Shown here piece by piece: positions 23,167 through 32,500 of a DNA stretch of 64,000 nt. The first letter of the stretch is position 1. The number at the start of each line of letters is the position of its first letter. The notes under the pieces were generated by a model, which saw only the letters and a list, made by a program, of their open reading frames with translations, was not told the origin of the DNA and ran no database searches. Location: contig JAJUFT010000001.1 of assembly GCA_029263615.1 (NCBI GenBank), positions 23,388 to 87,387 on the forward strand, given 5' to 3'. The stretch comes from Alcaligenaceae bacterium (lineage in GTDB: Bacteria; Pseudomonadota; Gammaproteobacteria; Burkholderiales; Burkholderiaceae_B). The position numbers and the translations under genes were made by a program.

Positions 23167-24099
23167 TCAGCTGCGCTTGCTGCGCGACAGGCTGAAGGTG
23201 GCGCCGGCGTCCTGTCCCAGCGTCGCGACGAGCCAGGGCAGTGCGCCGGACAGTGCATCGTGCAGGGTCCAGGGCGGGTTCACCACGAACATGCCGCTGC
23301 CGTACATGCCGTAGCCCGACGAGGGCGGTCGCCTGACCTGCAGCGAAGCATGCACCCAGACGACGTCCAGGTGCTCCAGGGTGCGCGTCAGCATCTGCAC
23401 CTCGCGTCGCGCCACCAGCGGATACCACACCGCAAACGTGCCTGTGCTGAAGCGTTTGAGCCCTTCCTGAACGGCCGTCAGCGTGTGACGGTAATCCTGC
23501 TTGTTTTCGTAGGATGGGTCGATGAGGACCAGCCCGCGACGGGTCGGTGGGGGCAGCAATGCCTTGATGCCCTCGAAACCATCTTCCTGTTTCACCATGA
23601 CCTGCCTGGACCGGCCGCGTGGATGCTGCGCGAGATTTCGTTGCAGGACGTCGATTTCATTCGGATGCAGCTCGAACAGGCGCAGGCGGTCGCGCTCCCT
23701 CATGGCCTGCAGGGTGAGCCAGGGTGACCCGGGGTAGAAGCGCAGTTCCCCGTCCGGGTTGAAAGGCACCAGCGCGTCAAGATAGGCCTGCACCAGCCCG
23801 GGCGGGTTCTCGGCCGAACGCAGCCGCAGGACACCCTCCTCTGACTCGGGCTTGCGCGGGGGCGCGGCGACGGCGGCTTCCGGAGGGGCATCGGACGGGC
23901 GGCGCACGCCCGACCGCGCTGCCGGTTTGCCCGAGGCCCACTCACCCCGCAGATCGTAGATGCCGGCGCCGGCGTGAGTGTCGATGACCCAGTAGGGGGC
24001 ATCTTTGAGATTCAGGTGGCTCAGCAGCTGAACCAGAACGGCATGCTTGAGCACATCGGCGTGGTTGCCTGCGTGGAAGGCGTGGCGATAACTGAACAA
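23167..24099 (-). CDS. rlmJ: 23S rRNA (adenine(2030)-N6)-methyltransferase
   Basis: MFSYRHAFHAGNHADVLKHAVLVQLL, DTHAGAGIYDL, LIDPSYENKQDY, YPLVARREVQ. Confidence 0.93.
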   Translation of the reverse strand: MFSYRHAFHAGNHADVLKHAVLVQLLSHLNLKDAPYWVIDTHAGAGIYDLRGEWASGKPAARSGVRRPSDAPPEAAVAAPPRKPESEEGVLRLRSAENPPGLVQAYLDALVPFNPDGELRFYPGSPWLTLQAMRERDRLRLFELHPNEIDVLQRNLAQHPRGRSRQVMVKQEDGFEGIKALLPPPTRRGLVLIDPSYENKQDYRHTLTAVQEGLKRFSTGTFAVWYPLVARREVQMLTRTLEHLDVVWVHASLQVRRPPSSGYGMYGSGMFVVNPPWTLHDALSGALPWLVATLGQDAGATFSLSRSKRS

Positions 24100-24110
24100 G
24101 GGTGGCCTCT

Positions 24111-24866
24111 TCAGACTTGGCCCGGGGCCATGGAGACGACTTCGTCGGTAATGATGGCGTTGCAGCCCCAGTCGAGCAGTTCGCGCGCACGCTGGGGTTC
24201 ATTCACCGTCCAGACAGCCAGGGTCAGCCCCGCTTCCCGCACCTGTTCGACGATCTCGCGCGTGGTGTATCGCCCATTCAGATTCAGGCCGATACATTCC
24301 AGCCAGCGAACGCGGTCCCGCCAGTCGGAAGGCAGTTCTTTCTCGATCAGCAGGGCACGGGGCAGCTCCGGCACGGCATCGCGGGCGGCGGCCAGCGCCT
24401 GCTCCGAGAACGAGGAGAGCAAGGGGGGGAGACTGGCGCCTTCCCACAACTGGCGTGCCAGCGTGGCGATGCGCTCGCCCGTGTGCGTTTCCATGCCCGT
24501 GGTGGGTTTGATCTCGATATTGCTGTGAATGCCGTTGGCGCGCGTGTAGGCGGCGATGCCGTACAGCGTGGCAATGGGCTCGCCGGCATAGGCGGGCGAA
24601 TGCCAGGCGCCGAAATCGTAACGTGCGAGCTCGGCAAAACGGAAGTCGGCGGCGCGCCCGCTGCCGTTGGACGTCCGTTCCAGGGTGTCGTCGTGCAAGA
24701 GGACGGGTACATCGTCGGCGGTCAGCTTGACGTCATATTCCATCATGCGAAAGCCGTGAGAGGCGCCCACGCGAAAGGCGGCCAGCGTGTTTTCAGGGGC
24801 AGTGCGACCCGCTCCACGGTGAGCAATCCACTGAGGGTAGGGCCATGCAGTTGAGGGCTGGGGCAT
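24111..24866 (-). CDS. ugpQ: Glycerophosphodiester phosphodiesterase (UgpQ-like)
   Basis: IAHRGAGRTAPENTLAAFRVGASHG, EYDVKLTADDVPVLLHDDTLERTSNG, NIEIKP. Confidence 0.93.
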   Translation of the reverse strand: MPQPSTAWPYPQWIAHRGAGRTAPENTLAAFRVGASHGFRMMEYDVKLTADDVPVLLHDDTLERTSNGSGRAADFRFAELARYDFGAWHSPAYAGEPIATLYGIAAYTRANGIHSNIEIKPTTGMETHTGERIATLARQLWEGASLPPLLSSFSEQALAAARDAVPELPRALLIEKELPSDWRDRVRWLECIGLNLNGRYTTREIVEQVREAGLTLAVWTVNEPQRARELLDWGCNAIITDEVVSMAPGQV

Positions 24867-25087
24867 GATTCGGGCTCCACATGAGACCGCCGGACTGGCG
24901 GAATGAAGGGCATTTTATCCTCGGCAGGCCGATGCCAGCCATCCTGCACGCAAGACATCAAAGGGGCAGACAGCGGGGATGCTGGTGGTAAACTCCGGCA
25001 AAGCGAAAATTCGGGGCCTTCCGGCCCTGGCTAGATGCACGATTTCCCGGAGCCTTCGAGGTTTCGCAACTGAATTCCAGGTGATGA

Positions 25088-27049
25088 ATGTTCGATTTCA
25101 TACGCACGAACCGGCGCTTCATGATGCTCATATTGCTGGTGCTCGTTCTTCCTTCGTTCGTGTTGATCGGTGTCAGCGGCTATACCAACTACGTTTCGGG
25201 TGACAAGGACCTCGTTGTGGTCGGTGATTCTGCGGTGACGCTGCAGGAATTCGAGATGGCCCGGCGCAATCAGCTCGAGCAGCTCCAGCGCAACACCATG
25301 GGGCGTTTCGATCCGGAAGTGCTGAATACGCGCGCGGCCCGTGAAATGTTGCTGGAGTCGCTGGTCGATCGCCGTGTGATGGTCACCATTGCCAACGAAG
25401 AACGCTTCAGTGTGTCCGACGGCGCACTGCGCAACAGCATCGCAGAGATGCCCGAGTTTCAGGAAGACGGCCAGTTCTCGGCAGAACGCTACAACCAGCT
25501 GCTGGCCGCCGCCGGTCTGAGCCCGCGCGATTTTGAACAGGGGCAGCGCGGCGAGCTCGCCTTGCAACGCGTGCTTGGCCCGGTCTCCGCGAGCGCCGCG
25601 GTGCCGACCTCGATCCGTGAACGCGTTCAGGCCGCGCTCACCGAATCGCGCACTGTGCGGCTGCGCACCTTCCCGATTTCCGACTTTCAGAAAGACATCG
25701 TCGTGAGCGAAGCCGACATCAAGGCCTGGTACGACGGCAACAGCGAGCGCCTCAAGGTGGCCGACCAGGTCGCCGTCGAGTATCTGGTGCTGAACGAAGA
25801 TGTCGCGATGAAGGCCGTGGGCGACATTTCCGAGGAAGATCTGCGCAGCTACTACGAACAGAACAAAGCCCGCTATGTCACGCCGCCCCGCGTGAACGTC
25901 AGCCATATTCAGATCAGCGTGGCCTCCGGCGCCTCCGAGCAGGATCGCGATGCCGCACGGCAGAAGGCCGAGGTCGTTGCCGAACGGGTGAAGGCGGATC
26001 CGTCGAGCTTTGCCGAGGTGGCCCGTACCGAATCCCAGGACGTCGGCACGGCGCGTGACGGTGGTCAGCTGGGTTGGGTGCGTCCCGGTACCTGGCCCGC
26101 CGCGCTCGAAGAGGCCGTCTTCGCCCTGAAGGAAGGTGAGGTCTCCGGCGTCGTGGAGGGCCCCGGTGGTTTCCATGTGTTCATCGCCAATCGGGTTGAG
26201 GCCGAGAAGGGAGAAACCTTTGAAGAAGCGCGCGCCAAGGTAGAAGACGAAGTGCGTCGTCAGCTGGCCGCCGAGCGCTTCGCCGAAATGGCAACCCGTC
26301 TGACCGATCTGGTCTACGACAACCCCTCCAGTCTGGAGCCTGCTGCTCAGGCGCTGGGGCTGGAACCCCGCCTTGTGGAAGGCGTAACGCGCGACGGTCT
26401 GCTGGGTGTGGAAGACGTGGGCGAGCGCGCCGCCGCGGCCAGTGCCGATGCCGCCATCTTTGAAGATCCCCGCGTTCGCAGCACCCTGTTCAGTACGGCG
26501 CTCTTGAACGAGAAGTCGAACTCCGGGGTGATCGAAGTGTCGTCCGACACGCTTGCCGTGGTGCGCGTGGCTTCATTTGAACCTGCGCATGTTCCGCCGC
26601 TCGAACAGGTCAAGGGTCGCATCGAAGCGATTCTTGCTGCCGAGGCGGCAAGCAAGGCAGCCGCCGAAGCCGGTGAAAAGGCGTTGGCGGCGCTGCGCGA
26701 GTCCACCGCCGATGCGGAGTCCTCCGACGCGTTCGGCACGCCCCTGACCGTCAGCCGCATGGATTCCCAGGGCCTTGCCAAGCCGGTGCTGGATGCCGTG
26801 TTCTCTGCCCGCCCCGATCAGTTGCCGGCCTATGTGGGCGTGACTGGTCCGCAGGGTTACGTGGTGGCGCGAGTCGAATCCGTTCAACCCGGGGAGCCCA
26901 ACGAAATGCTTGCCGCCGGGCTCGACATGGAGCTGTCCCGTAGCCTCGGCATGGCCGAGCAGCAGGCGGTCATGCGTGAAATGCGGGTCCGCCTGGGCGT
27001 GAAACGCACTGCCGATGCCGAAGAGGTCCTCGCCGGCGAGGAAGGCTGA
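25088..27049 (+). CDS. ppiD: PpiD-like periplasmic chaperone / peptidyl-prolyl isomerase (SurA_N + parvulin)
   Basis: MFDFIRTNRRFMMLILLVLVLPSFVLIGVSGY TM anchor, SurA-like N domain, parvulin core VNVSHIQISVASGASEQDR...GGQLGWVRPGTWPAALEEAVFALKEGEVSGVVEGPGGFHVFI. Confidence 0.92.
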   Translation: MFDFIRTNRRFMMLILLVLVLPSFVLIGVSGYTNYVSGDKDLVVVGDSAVTLQEFEMARRNQLEQLQRNTMGRFDPEVLNTRAAREMLLESLVDRRVMVTIANEERFSVSDGALRNSIAEMPEFQEDGQFSAERYNQLLAAAGLSPRDFEQGQRGELALQRVLGPVSASAAVPTSIRERVQAALTESRTVRLRTFPISDFQKDIVVSEADIKAWYDGNSERLKVADQVAVEYLVLNEDVAMKAVGDISEEDLRSYYEQNKARYVTPPRVNVSHIQISVASGASEQDRDAARQKAEVVAERVKADPSSFAEVARTESQDVGTARDGGQLGWVRPGTWPAALEEAVFALKEGEVSGVVEGPGGFHVFIANRVEAEKGETFEEARAKVEDEVRRQLAAERFAEMATRLTDLVYDNPSSLEPAAQALGLEPRLVEGVTRDGLLGVEDVGERAAAASADAAIFEDPRVRSTLFSTALLNEKSNSGVIEVSSDTLAVVRVASFEPAHVPPLEQVKGRIEAILAAEAASKAAAEAGEKALAALRESTADAESSDAFGTPLTVSRMDSQGLAKPVLDAVFSARPDQLPAYVGVTGPQGYVVARVESVQPGEPNEMLAAGLDMELSRSLGMAEQQAVMREMRVRLGVKRTADAEEVLAGEEG

Positions 27050-27092
27050 ACCCGGAAGACTGATCTGGCTGCAAGTGCCCCCCAGGCAATAC

Positions 27093-27186
27093 GGCTGAGC
27101 CCGTTGCGGCGGGTTCAGCCACTTGGGCAGGGTACGCAGTGTGTCCCTTGCCGAATACGTCGCCTGAGCCGGGCATGCCGGCTCAG
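27093..27186. other. Two tandem inverted repeats between convergent ppiD and tesA-like genes
   Basis: 27093-27120 GGCTGAGCCCG-N6-CGGGTTCAGCC (one G-T pair); 27164-27186 CTGAGCCGG-N5-CCGGCTCAG (9-bp perfect). Confidence 0.6.
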
Positions 27187-27193
27187 CGTGCGG

Positions 27194-27859
27194 TTACAGC
27201 AGGGCTTCGAGATGCGGCCATATGGTGTCGGCGATAGGCGTCTGGGCCTCAACCGTCGGGTGCAGGCCGTCGGCCTGGAACATGCCTGCCTCCAGCGCGA
27301 TCCCCTCGAGCATGAACGGCACCAGGGGAATCGCGTTTTCTTTTGCCAGTTCCGCGTAGATGGCGTGGAACTGATCCGCGTACCGCCTGCCATAGTTCGG
27401 CGGGATGTGCTGGCCGATAAGCAGCACCTGCGCCCCTTTGGCCCGTGACAGAGCAATCATCTTTTGAAGGTTGGCCTTCATGTCGCGCAGTGGCAGGCCG
27501 CGCAAGCCGTCGTTGGCGCCGAGCTGAATGACGACGATGTCTGCGCGGGTTTCCTCCAGCAAGGCGGGCAGGCGCTGCAGACCGTTGCCCGTCGTATCGC
27601 CGCTGATGCTGGCATTTCGTATCTGGTATGCTTGTTCACCGCGCTTCAGGCGCTGAGCAATGATCTGCACCCAGCCGGTGTCGCGGGGCAAGCCGTATTC
27701 TGCCGACAGGCTGTCACCCACGATCAGGATCTGGCGCGCCGGCCGTCCCGCATGCGGGTCTGCCTCCTGTGGCGCCGCCGCCTCTGCGGCCATCGCGCCT
27801 CGCATGTACAGCGAGACGAGCAATCCCAACAACAAGCCTAAAGACCTTCCCCAGCGCAT
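27194..27859 (-). CDS. tesA: GDSL arylesterase / TesA-like lysophospholipase
   Basis: Signal peptide, ILIVGDSLSAEYGLPRDTGWVQII, VVIQLGANDGLRGLPL, DGLHPTVEAQ. Confidence 0.92.
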   Translation of the reverse strand: MRWGRSLGLLLGLLVSLYMRGAMAAEAAAPQEADPHAGRPARQILIVGDSLSAEYGLPRDTGWVQIIAQRLKRGEQAYQIRNASISGDTTGNGLQRLPALLEETRADIVVIQLGANDGLRGLPLRDMKANLQKMIALSRAKGAQVLLIGQHIPPNYGRRYADQFHAIYAELAKENAIPLVPFMLEGIALEAGMFQADGLHPTVEAQTPIADTIWPHLEALL

Positions 27860-28544
27860 GCAATCAACTCCCAGTATTGAAGTGGTGGACCTCTGTCAGC
27901 GCGTTACCGACAGCTCGGGTGTCCTGGACATTTTAAGCAGGGTGAGCTTTACGGTTGGCACCGGCGAGGCCGTGGCCATCACGGGCAGTTCCGGTTCGGG
28001 CAAGAGCACTCTGCTCGGCCTGATGGCCGGCCTGGATGTGCCGACGTCCGGTTCGGTGCACCTGCTCGGGCATGATCTTTTCAGCCTGGATGAAGAAGCG
28101 CGGGCGCAGCTTCGCGCGCGCTACGTGGGCTTTGTCTTCCAGGCCTTCCATCTTCTGCCGAATCTCACGGCGCTGGAAAACGTCATGCTGCCGTTGGAAT
28201 TGCGCGGTGAGCCCGCCAGGGCGGCCGCGGTCTCCATGCTGGAACGCGTCGGGCTCAGGGACAGGCTGAACCATTACCCCCGCACCCTTTCGGGCGGCGA
28301 GCAGCAGCGGGTGTCGCTCGCCCGGGCCTTCGTGCAGCGTCCGGCCATTCTCTTTGCGGACGAGCCCACCGGGAGTCTGGATGAACAGAATGGCCGCAGG
28401 GTGACGGATCTCATGTTCGGCCTGCATGAAGAGCAGGGGACATCGCTGGTGCTGGTCACGCACGACCCGGCCCTTGCGGACCGTTGCCATCGGGAATTGC
28501 GACTCTCCGGTGGCCGGCTGCTGGCGCCGGCCGCACTTGAGTGA
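27858..28544 (+). CDS. ybbA: ABC transporter ATP-binding protein, LolD/YbbA type
   Basis: GSSGSGKSTLLGLMAGLDVPTSGSVHLLG, GGEQQRVSLARAFVQRPAILFADEPTGSLDEQNG. ATG 27858. Confidence 0.9.
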   Translation: MQSTPSIEVVDLCQRVTDSSGVLDILSRVSFTVGTGEAVAITGSSGSGKSTLLGLMAGLDVPTSGSVHLLGHDLFSLDEEARAQLRARYVGFVFQAFHLLPNLTALENVMLPLELRGEPARAAAVSMLERVGLRDRLNHYPRTLSGGEQQRVSLARAFVQRPAILFADEPTGSLDEQNGRRVTDLMFGLHEEQGTSLVLVTHDPALADRCHRELRLSGGRLLAPAALE

Positions 28545-28613
28545 GGCAGGCGGGCCGGTGTGCTTCGGGCGTTGCCGGATGGGTGCGCCAGCGGTTGCGA
28601 CCGCGCCATGACA

Positions 28614-29921
28614 TCACATGTTCGTGCGCATCTTCGAGGGCAGCCAGGTGGCGAGTTCCGGAACGAAATAGAGGAGCAGCGCAGCAGCCACCATCAGGAA
28701 GAACATGGGGGAGGTGATCCGCGCCAGGTAGGGAAGCTCCAGGCGCGTCATGCCCGACAGCACAAACAGGTTGAAGCCGACCGGGGGCGTGATCTGAGCC
28801 ATCTCGATGACCAGCACCAGGAAGATGCCGAACCACACCAGATCGAGGCCGGCTGCCTGCACCGTGGGCAGCAGCACGCCCATGGTGAGCACAACGATGG
28901 AAATGCCGTCGAGCAGGCAGCCCAGCACGATGAAGAAGACCATCAGGGCGAGAATCAGGCCGAATTGTGACAGCCCGAGGGAACCGATCCATTCGGCCAG
29001 CGCACGCGGCAAACCGATATACCCCATGGAAAGCGTCAGGAACTGCGCGCCGGCCAGGATCAGCGCAATCATGCAGTACAACCGTGTCGCGCCCATCAGC
29101 GACTCGGTGAAGGTCTTCCAGTTCAGCGAACCCTGCAACAGGGACAGCACGAGCGCCCCGATGACGCCGATCGCCGCCGCTTCGGTGGCCGTGGCAAAGC
29201 CTGTATAGATGGCACCCAGCACGGCGCCGATCAGCAGGATTACCGGAATGAGGTTGCGCGAGGCCCTGAGCTTTTCGATGAGCGGCATGTTTTCGTCTGA
29301 CGCGGGCACCTGATCCGGATGCAGCATCGCCCAGAGCGCGATATACCCCATGAACAGGGTGGCCAGAAGCAGGCCGGGAAGTACGCCGGCAATGAACAGC
29401 CGGGAAATCGACACGTCGGCGGCCACGCCGTAGACGATCATGATGATGGACGGCGGAATCATCAGGCCGAGCGTGCCGGCGCCGGCGAGGGTGCCCAGCA
29501 CCTTGTCCTGGGGATAGCCGCGGCGGCTCAGCTCGGGGATAGTCATCTTGCCGATGGTGGCCACCGTGGCTGCGGAAGAGCCCGAGACGGCGGCGAAAAT
29601 GGCGCATCCGATGATGTTGGTGTGCAGCAGACGCCCGGGCAGACGGTTCAGCCAGGGTGCCAGACCGCTGAACAGGTCTTGTGAAAGACGCGTGCGAAAA
29701 AGGATCTCCCCCATCCAGAGGAACAGAGGCAGCGCAGTGAGTGTCCAGCTGGATGCCGCGCCCCAGATGGTGATGGCCATCGCGTCGCCGGCTGAGCGCG
29801 TCGTGAAGATTTCCATGCCGAGCCAGGCGGCGCCCGCGAGGGTCAGGCCGACCCAGACGCCACAGGCGAGAAAGCCGACGATGGACACCACCAGCATGGT
29901 GATGACGAAGATCTCATTCAT
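28614..29921 (-). CDS. dctM: TRAP transporter large permease (DctM family)
   Basis: GCAIFAAVSGSSAATVATIGKMTIPELSRRGYPQDKVLGTLAGAGTLGLMIPPSIIMIVYG, start MNEIFVITML at 29921. Confidence 0.95.
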   Translation of the reverse strand: MNEIFVITMLVVSIVGFLACGVWVGLTLAGAAWLGMEIFTTRSAGDAMAITIWGAASSWTLTALPLFLWMGEILFRTRLSQDLFSGLAPWLNRLPGRLLHTNIIGCAIFAAVSGSSAATVATIGKMTIPELSRRGYPQDKVLGTLAGAGTLGLMIPPSIIMIVYGVAADVSISRLFIAGVLPGLLLATLFMGYIALWAMLHPDQVPASDENMPLIEKLRASRNLIPVILLIGAVLGAIYTGFATATEAAAIGVIGALVLSLLQGSLNWKTFTESLMGATRLYCMIALILAGAQFLTLSMGYIGLPRALAEWIGSLGLSQFGLILALMVFFIVLGCLLDGISIVVLTMGVLLPTVQAAGLDLVWFGIFLVLVIEMAQITPPVGFNLFVLSGMTRLELPYLARITSPMFFLMVAAALLLYFVPELATWLPSKMRTNM

Positions 29922-30420
29922 GCTGGGCAGTTTCCTGGGTGTTGCGACCGGATTGGCCCCGCAAACGGCAGATGGTTTCGTCAAGCAGCGCAATGAAGAA
30001 AATGACGCTGCCGATGGCCATGGAAAGCTGCGGGATCCACAGGGCGGTGGCATCTTCGCCCGTGGAGATGTCGTTGTAAGCGTGTGAGTCGAGGACCAGC
30101 TTGCAGCTGAACCAGGCAACATTCGCCGCGATGACGGCTCCGACGATCAGGGCGAAGGCGTCGAGTCGGGTGCGCGCACGGGGGGGCAGCGAGGCCAGCA
30201 GCAGGGTCACGCGGATGTGCTCGCCCTTCTTGAAAGTATGGGCCAGGGCCAGAAAACCCGCTGCCGCCATGCAATAGCCGGCGTAAGCATCCAGGCCGGG
30301 GATATGGACGGCGACCTGTCGGACACCGATGGACAGGGAAATGCACACCAGGACGCCGATCATGAAAACGGCGGCGAGCACGCCCGCCGCCGTGTAGAGA
30401 TGGTCCAGCAAACGGCGCAT
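29914..30420 (-). CDS. dctQ: TRAP transporter small permease (DctQ family)
   Basis: 168 aa, four TM helices, between DctP and DctM; overlaps dctM by 8 bp. Confidence 0.88.
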   Translation of the reverse strand: MRRLLDHLYTAAGVLAAVFMIGVLVCISLSIGVRQVAVHIPGLDAYAGYCMAAAGFLALAHTFKKGEHIRVTLLLASLPPRARTRLDAFALIVGAVIAANVAWFSCKLVLDSHAYNDISTGEDATALWIPQLSMAIGSVIFFIALLDETICRLRGQSGRNTQETAQHE

Positions 30421-30422
30421 GT

Positions 30423-31394
30423 TTATTGCGCCCGATAGGCGTCAATGACTTGCTTGCCGTCGGCGCCGGCTTTCTCCAGCCACTCGTTCAGCATGGTTTC
30501 ACCCACTTTGCTCAGACCGCTCATGAGTTCGTCCGAGGGCTTGACGATGTCCATGCCGTTCTTGGCGAGGTTGTCCAGATACCACTGGGTCTTCTCGCGG
30601 GACAATTCCCAGCCACGTTTTTCGGCCGCTTCGGCTGCCTTGAGCAGAGCGTCCTTGCACTTCTGGTCGAGCGCGTCGAAAGCCTTCTTGTTGACCAGGA
30701 TGGCGTTCTTGGGCAGCCAGGCCTGCGTGTCATAGAAGCGCTTCATGTATTCATAGACCTTGGTGTCCCAGCCGGTTGAACCGGAGGTCATGAAGGCATT
30801 GACCACACCGGTCGCCATGGCCTGCGCCAGTTCCGCCTGCTGGATGGTCACAGGCTGCGCACCGACCAGTTCCGCAATGCGGGCCGTGACCGGGCTGTAT
30901 GCGCGCCACTTCAGCCCTTTGAGATCATCGACCTTGTTGATCTCGTTATTGGCGTAGATGCCCTGAGGCGGCCAGGCCACGGTGAAGAGCAGCATCATGC
31001 CCTGAGATTCGAGCTTCTTGCTCAGGACCGGCTTCTGGGCCTGATACAGCTTCCAGGCTGCGTCGTACCCCGTCGCCAAGAAAGGCAGGCCATCCAGCGC
31101 GTAGATGGGGTCTTCGTTGGCGAAATTGGTCAGCAGGATTTCACCGGCCTGCGCCTGGTTGGACTGCACGGCCCGCTTGATTTCCGGCGCCTTGAACAGC
31201 GAGGCGTTGAGATGCAGGGTGATGTCGAAGTCACCGCCGGAGAGCTCCTTCACATCTTTGACGAACTGCTGGAGGTTCTCGGAGTGGAGGTTGGAGGCCG
31301 GATACGCCGTGGGAAGATCCCACTTGGCCGGGGCCGCCTGGGCCTGAAGCGAGAAGGCCGCCGCGACGGCGGACAGCAGAATGAGTCGTTTCAT
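30423..31394 (-). CDS. dctP: TRAP transporter solute-binding protein (DctP family)
   Basis: Signal peptide MKRLILLSAVAAAFSLQAQAAP; DLKGLKWRAYSPVTARIAELVGAQPVTIQQAELAQAMATGVVNAFMTS. Confidence 0.92.
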   Translation of the reverse strand: MKRLILLSAVAAAFSLQAQAAPAKWDLPTAYPASNLHSENLQQFVKDVKELSGGDFDITLHLNASLFKAPEIKRAVQSNQAQAGEILLTNFANEDPIYALDGLPFLATGYDAAWKLYQAQKPVLSKKLESQGMMLLFTVAWPPQGIYANNEINKVDDLKGLKWRAYSPVTARIAELVGAQPVTIQQAELAQAMATGVVNAFMTSGSTGWDTKVYEYMKRFYDTQAWLPKNAILVNKKAFDALDQKCKDALLKAAEAAEKRGWELSREKTQWYLDNLAKNGMDIVKPSDELMSGLSKVGETMLNEWLEKAGADGKQVIDAYRAQ

Positions 31395-31567
31395 GTGGGA
31401 GTCCTTTAGTTCTGATACTTCTTGTACGGAACGGGATATCGCCAATGATTGTAGAGGTGTGACAGCGCCAATCAAGAATTGCTTGCTGCGCTTTAGGGAA
31501 ATCCATGGGCAGTGGAAACCCGGGTTGCGAAGGTTAAACTTTCAGCTCGAAGCAAAAGGAATTCACG

Positions 31568-32467
31568 ATGTGGCAGTTCTTCTCAGGCGCCGTCGCGGCG
31601 CACCCCTCCGGCTCGCAGCGCAAAGCGGTCCGACTCCTCGCCGGCGCCTGTCTGGTGTCCGCCGCCAGTCTGCTGGCCATGGTGCCGGCGCAAGCCGCCG
31701 GATTCATTGCGCGCACCCTGCATGCCCCGGTTCCGGGCGGGGTGGCGGTAGTTCCGCTGCCGTCCTCATCAACGCCGCCGGCCGTGTCTTACGGGGGTAA
31801 GCGGGTGATGGTGGTGAAAGACAGTGACGGCGCCTGGATTGCGGTCGTGGGCATCGATCTCAAAGCCACGCCCGGCCAGCATGCGCTGGACGTCAGAACT
31901 GGCCACGGCAGGGCGTCTGCCGGCTTCGAGGTTGTCCACAAGGAATATAAGCGCCAGCACATCACGCTCAAGAACCGTGCTCATGTGTCACCGAGCCCCG
32001 AGCAGCTCAAGCGATATGAGCGGGAATATGCGGAACAGATGCAGGCCTATGCGCGCTTTCGCGAGACGGGGCCGAGCAACGTGTTGATGGCGGCGCCCGT
32101 GTCCGGGCGGACCTCCAGTCCCTTCGGCCTGAGGCGCTTTTTCAATGGGGAAGAACGCAACCCCCATTCCGGCCTGGATTTTGCCGTGCCCCGTGGAACG
32201 CCGGTCAAGGTACCGGCCGACGGAGTGGTCACCTTGGTGGGCGACTATTTCTTCAACGGCCGCACCGTATTCGTGGATCACGGCCAGGGCTTCATCACCA
32301 TGTACTGCCATCTGGATGCCATCCTGGTGGAGAAAGGGCAGGAGGTCAGGCGGGGGGATGTTCTGGGCCGGGTCGGTGCAACGGGGCGCGCCACGGGTCC
32401 CCATCTGCACTGGAATGTGAGCCTGAATGGCAGCCGGGTGGACCCGGCTCTGTTTCTGAGGAAATGA
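31568..32467 (+). CDS. M23 peptidoglycan DD-metalloendopeptidase
   Basis: Intact LytM zinc motifs NPHSGLDFAVPRGTPVKVPADGVV and GPHLHWNVSLNG. Confidence 0.93.
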   Translation: MWQFFSGAVAAHPSGSQRKAVRLLAGACLVSAASLLAMVPAQAAGFIARTLHAPVPGGVAVVPLPSSSTPPAVSYGGKRVMVVKDSDGAWIAVVGIDLKATPGQHALDVRTGHGRASAGFEVVHKEYKRQHITLKNRAHVSPSPEQLKRYEREYAEQMQAYARFRETGPSNVLMAAPVSGRTSSPFGLRRFFNGEERNPHSGLDFAVPRGTPVKVPADGVVTLVGDYFFNGRTVFVDHGQGFITMYCHLDAILVEKGQEVRRGDVLGRVGATGRATGPHLHWNVSLNGSRVDPALFLRK

Positions 32468-32500
32468 CGCGGAAGCGGTGAGGGCGTGAGGGCGGGGGCC

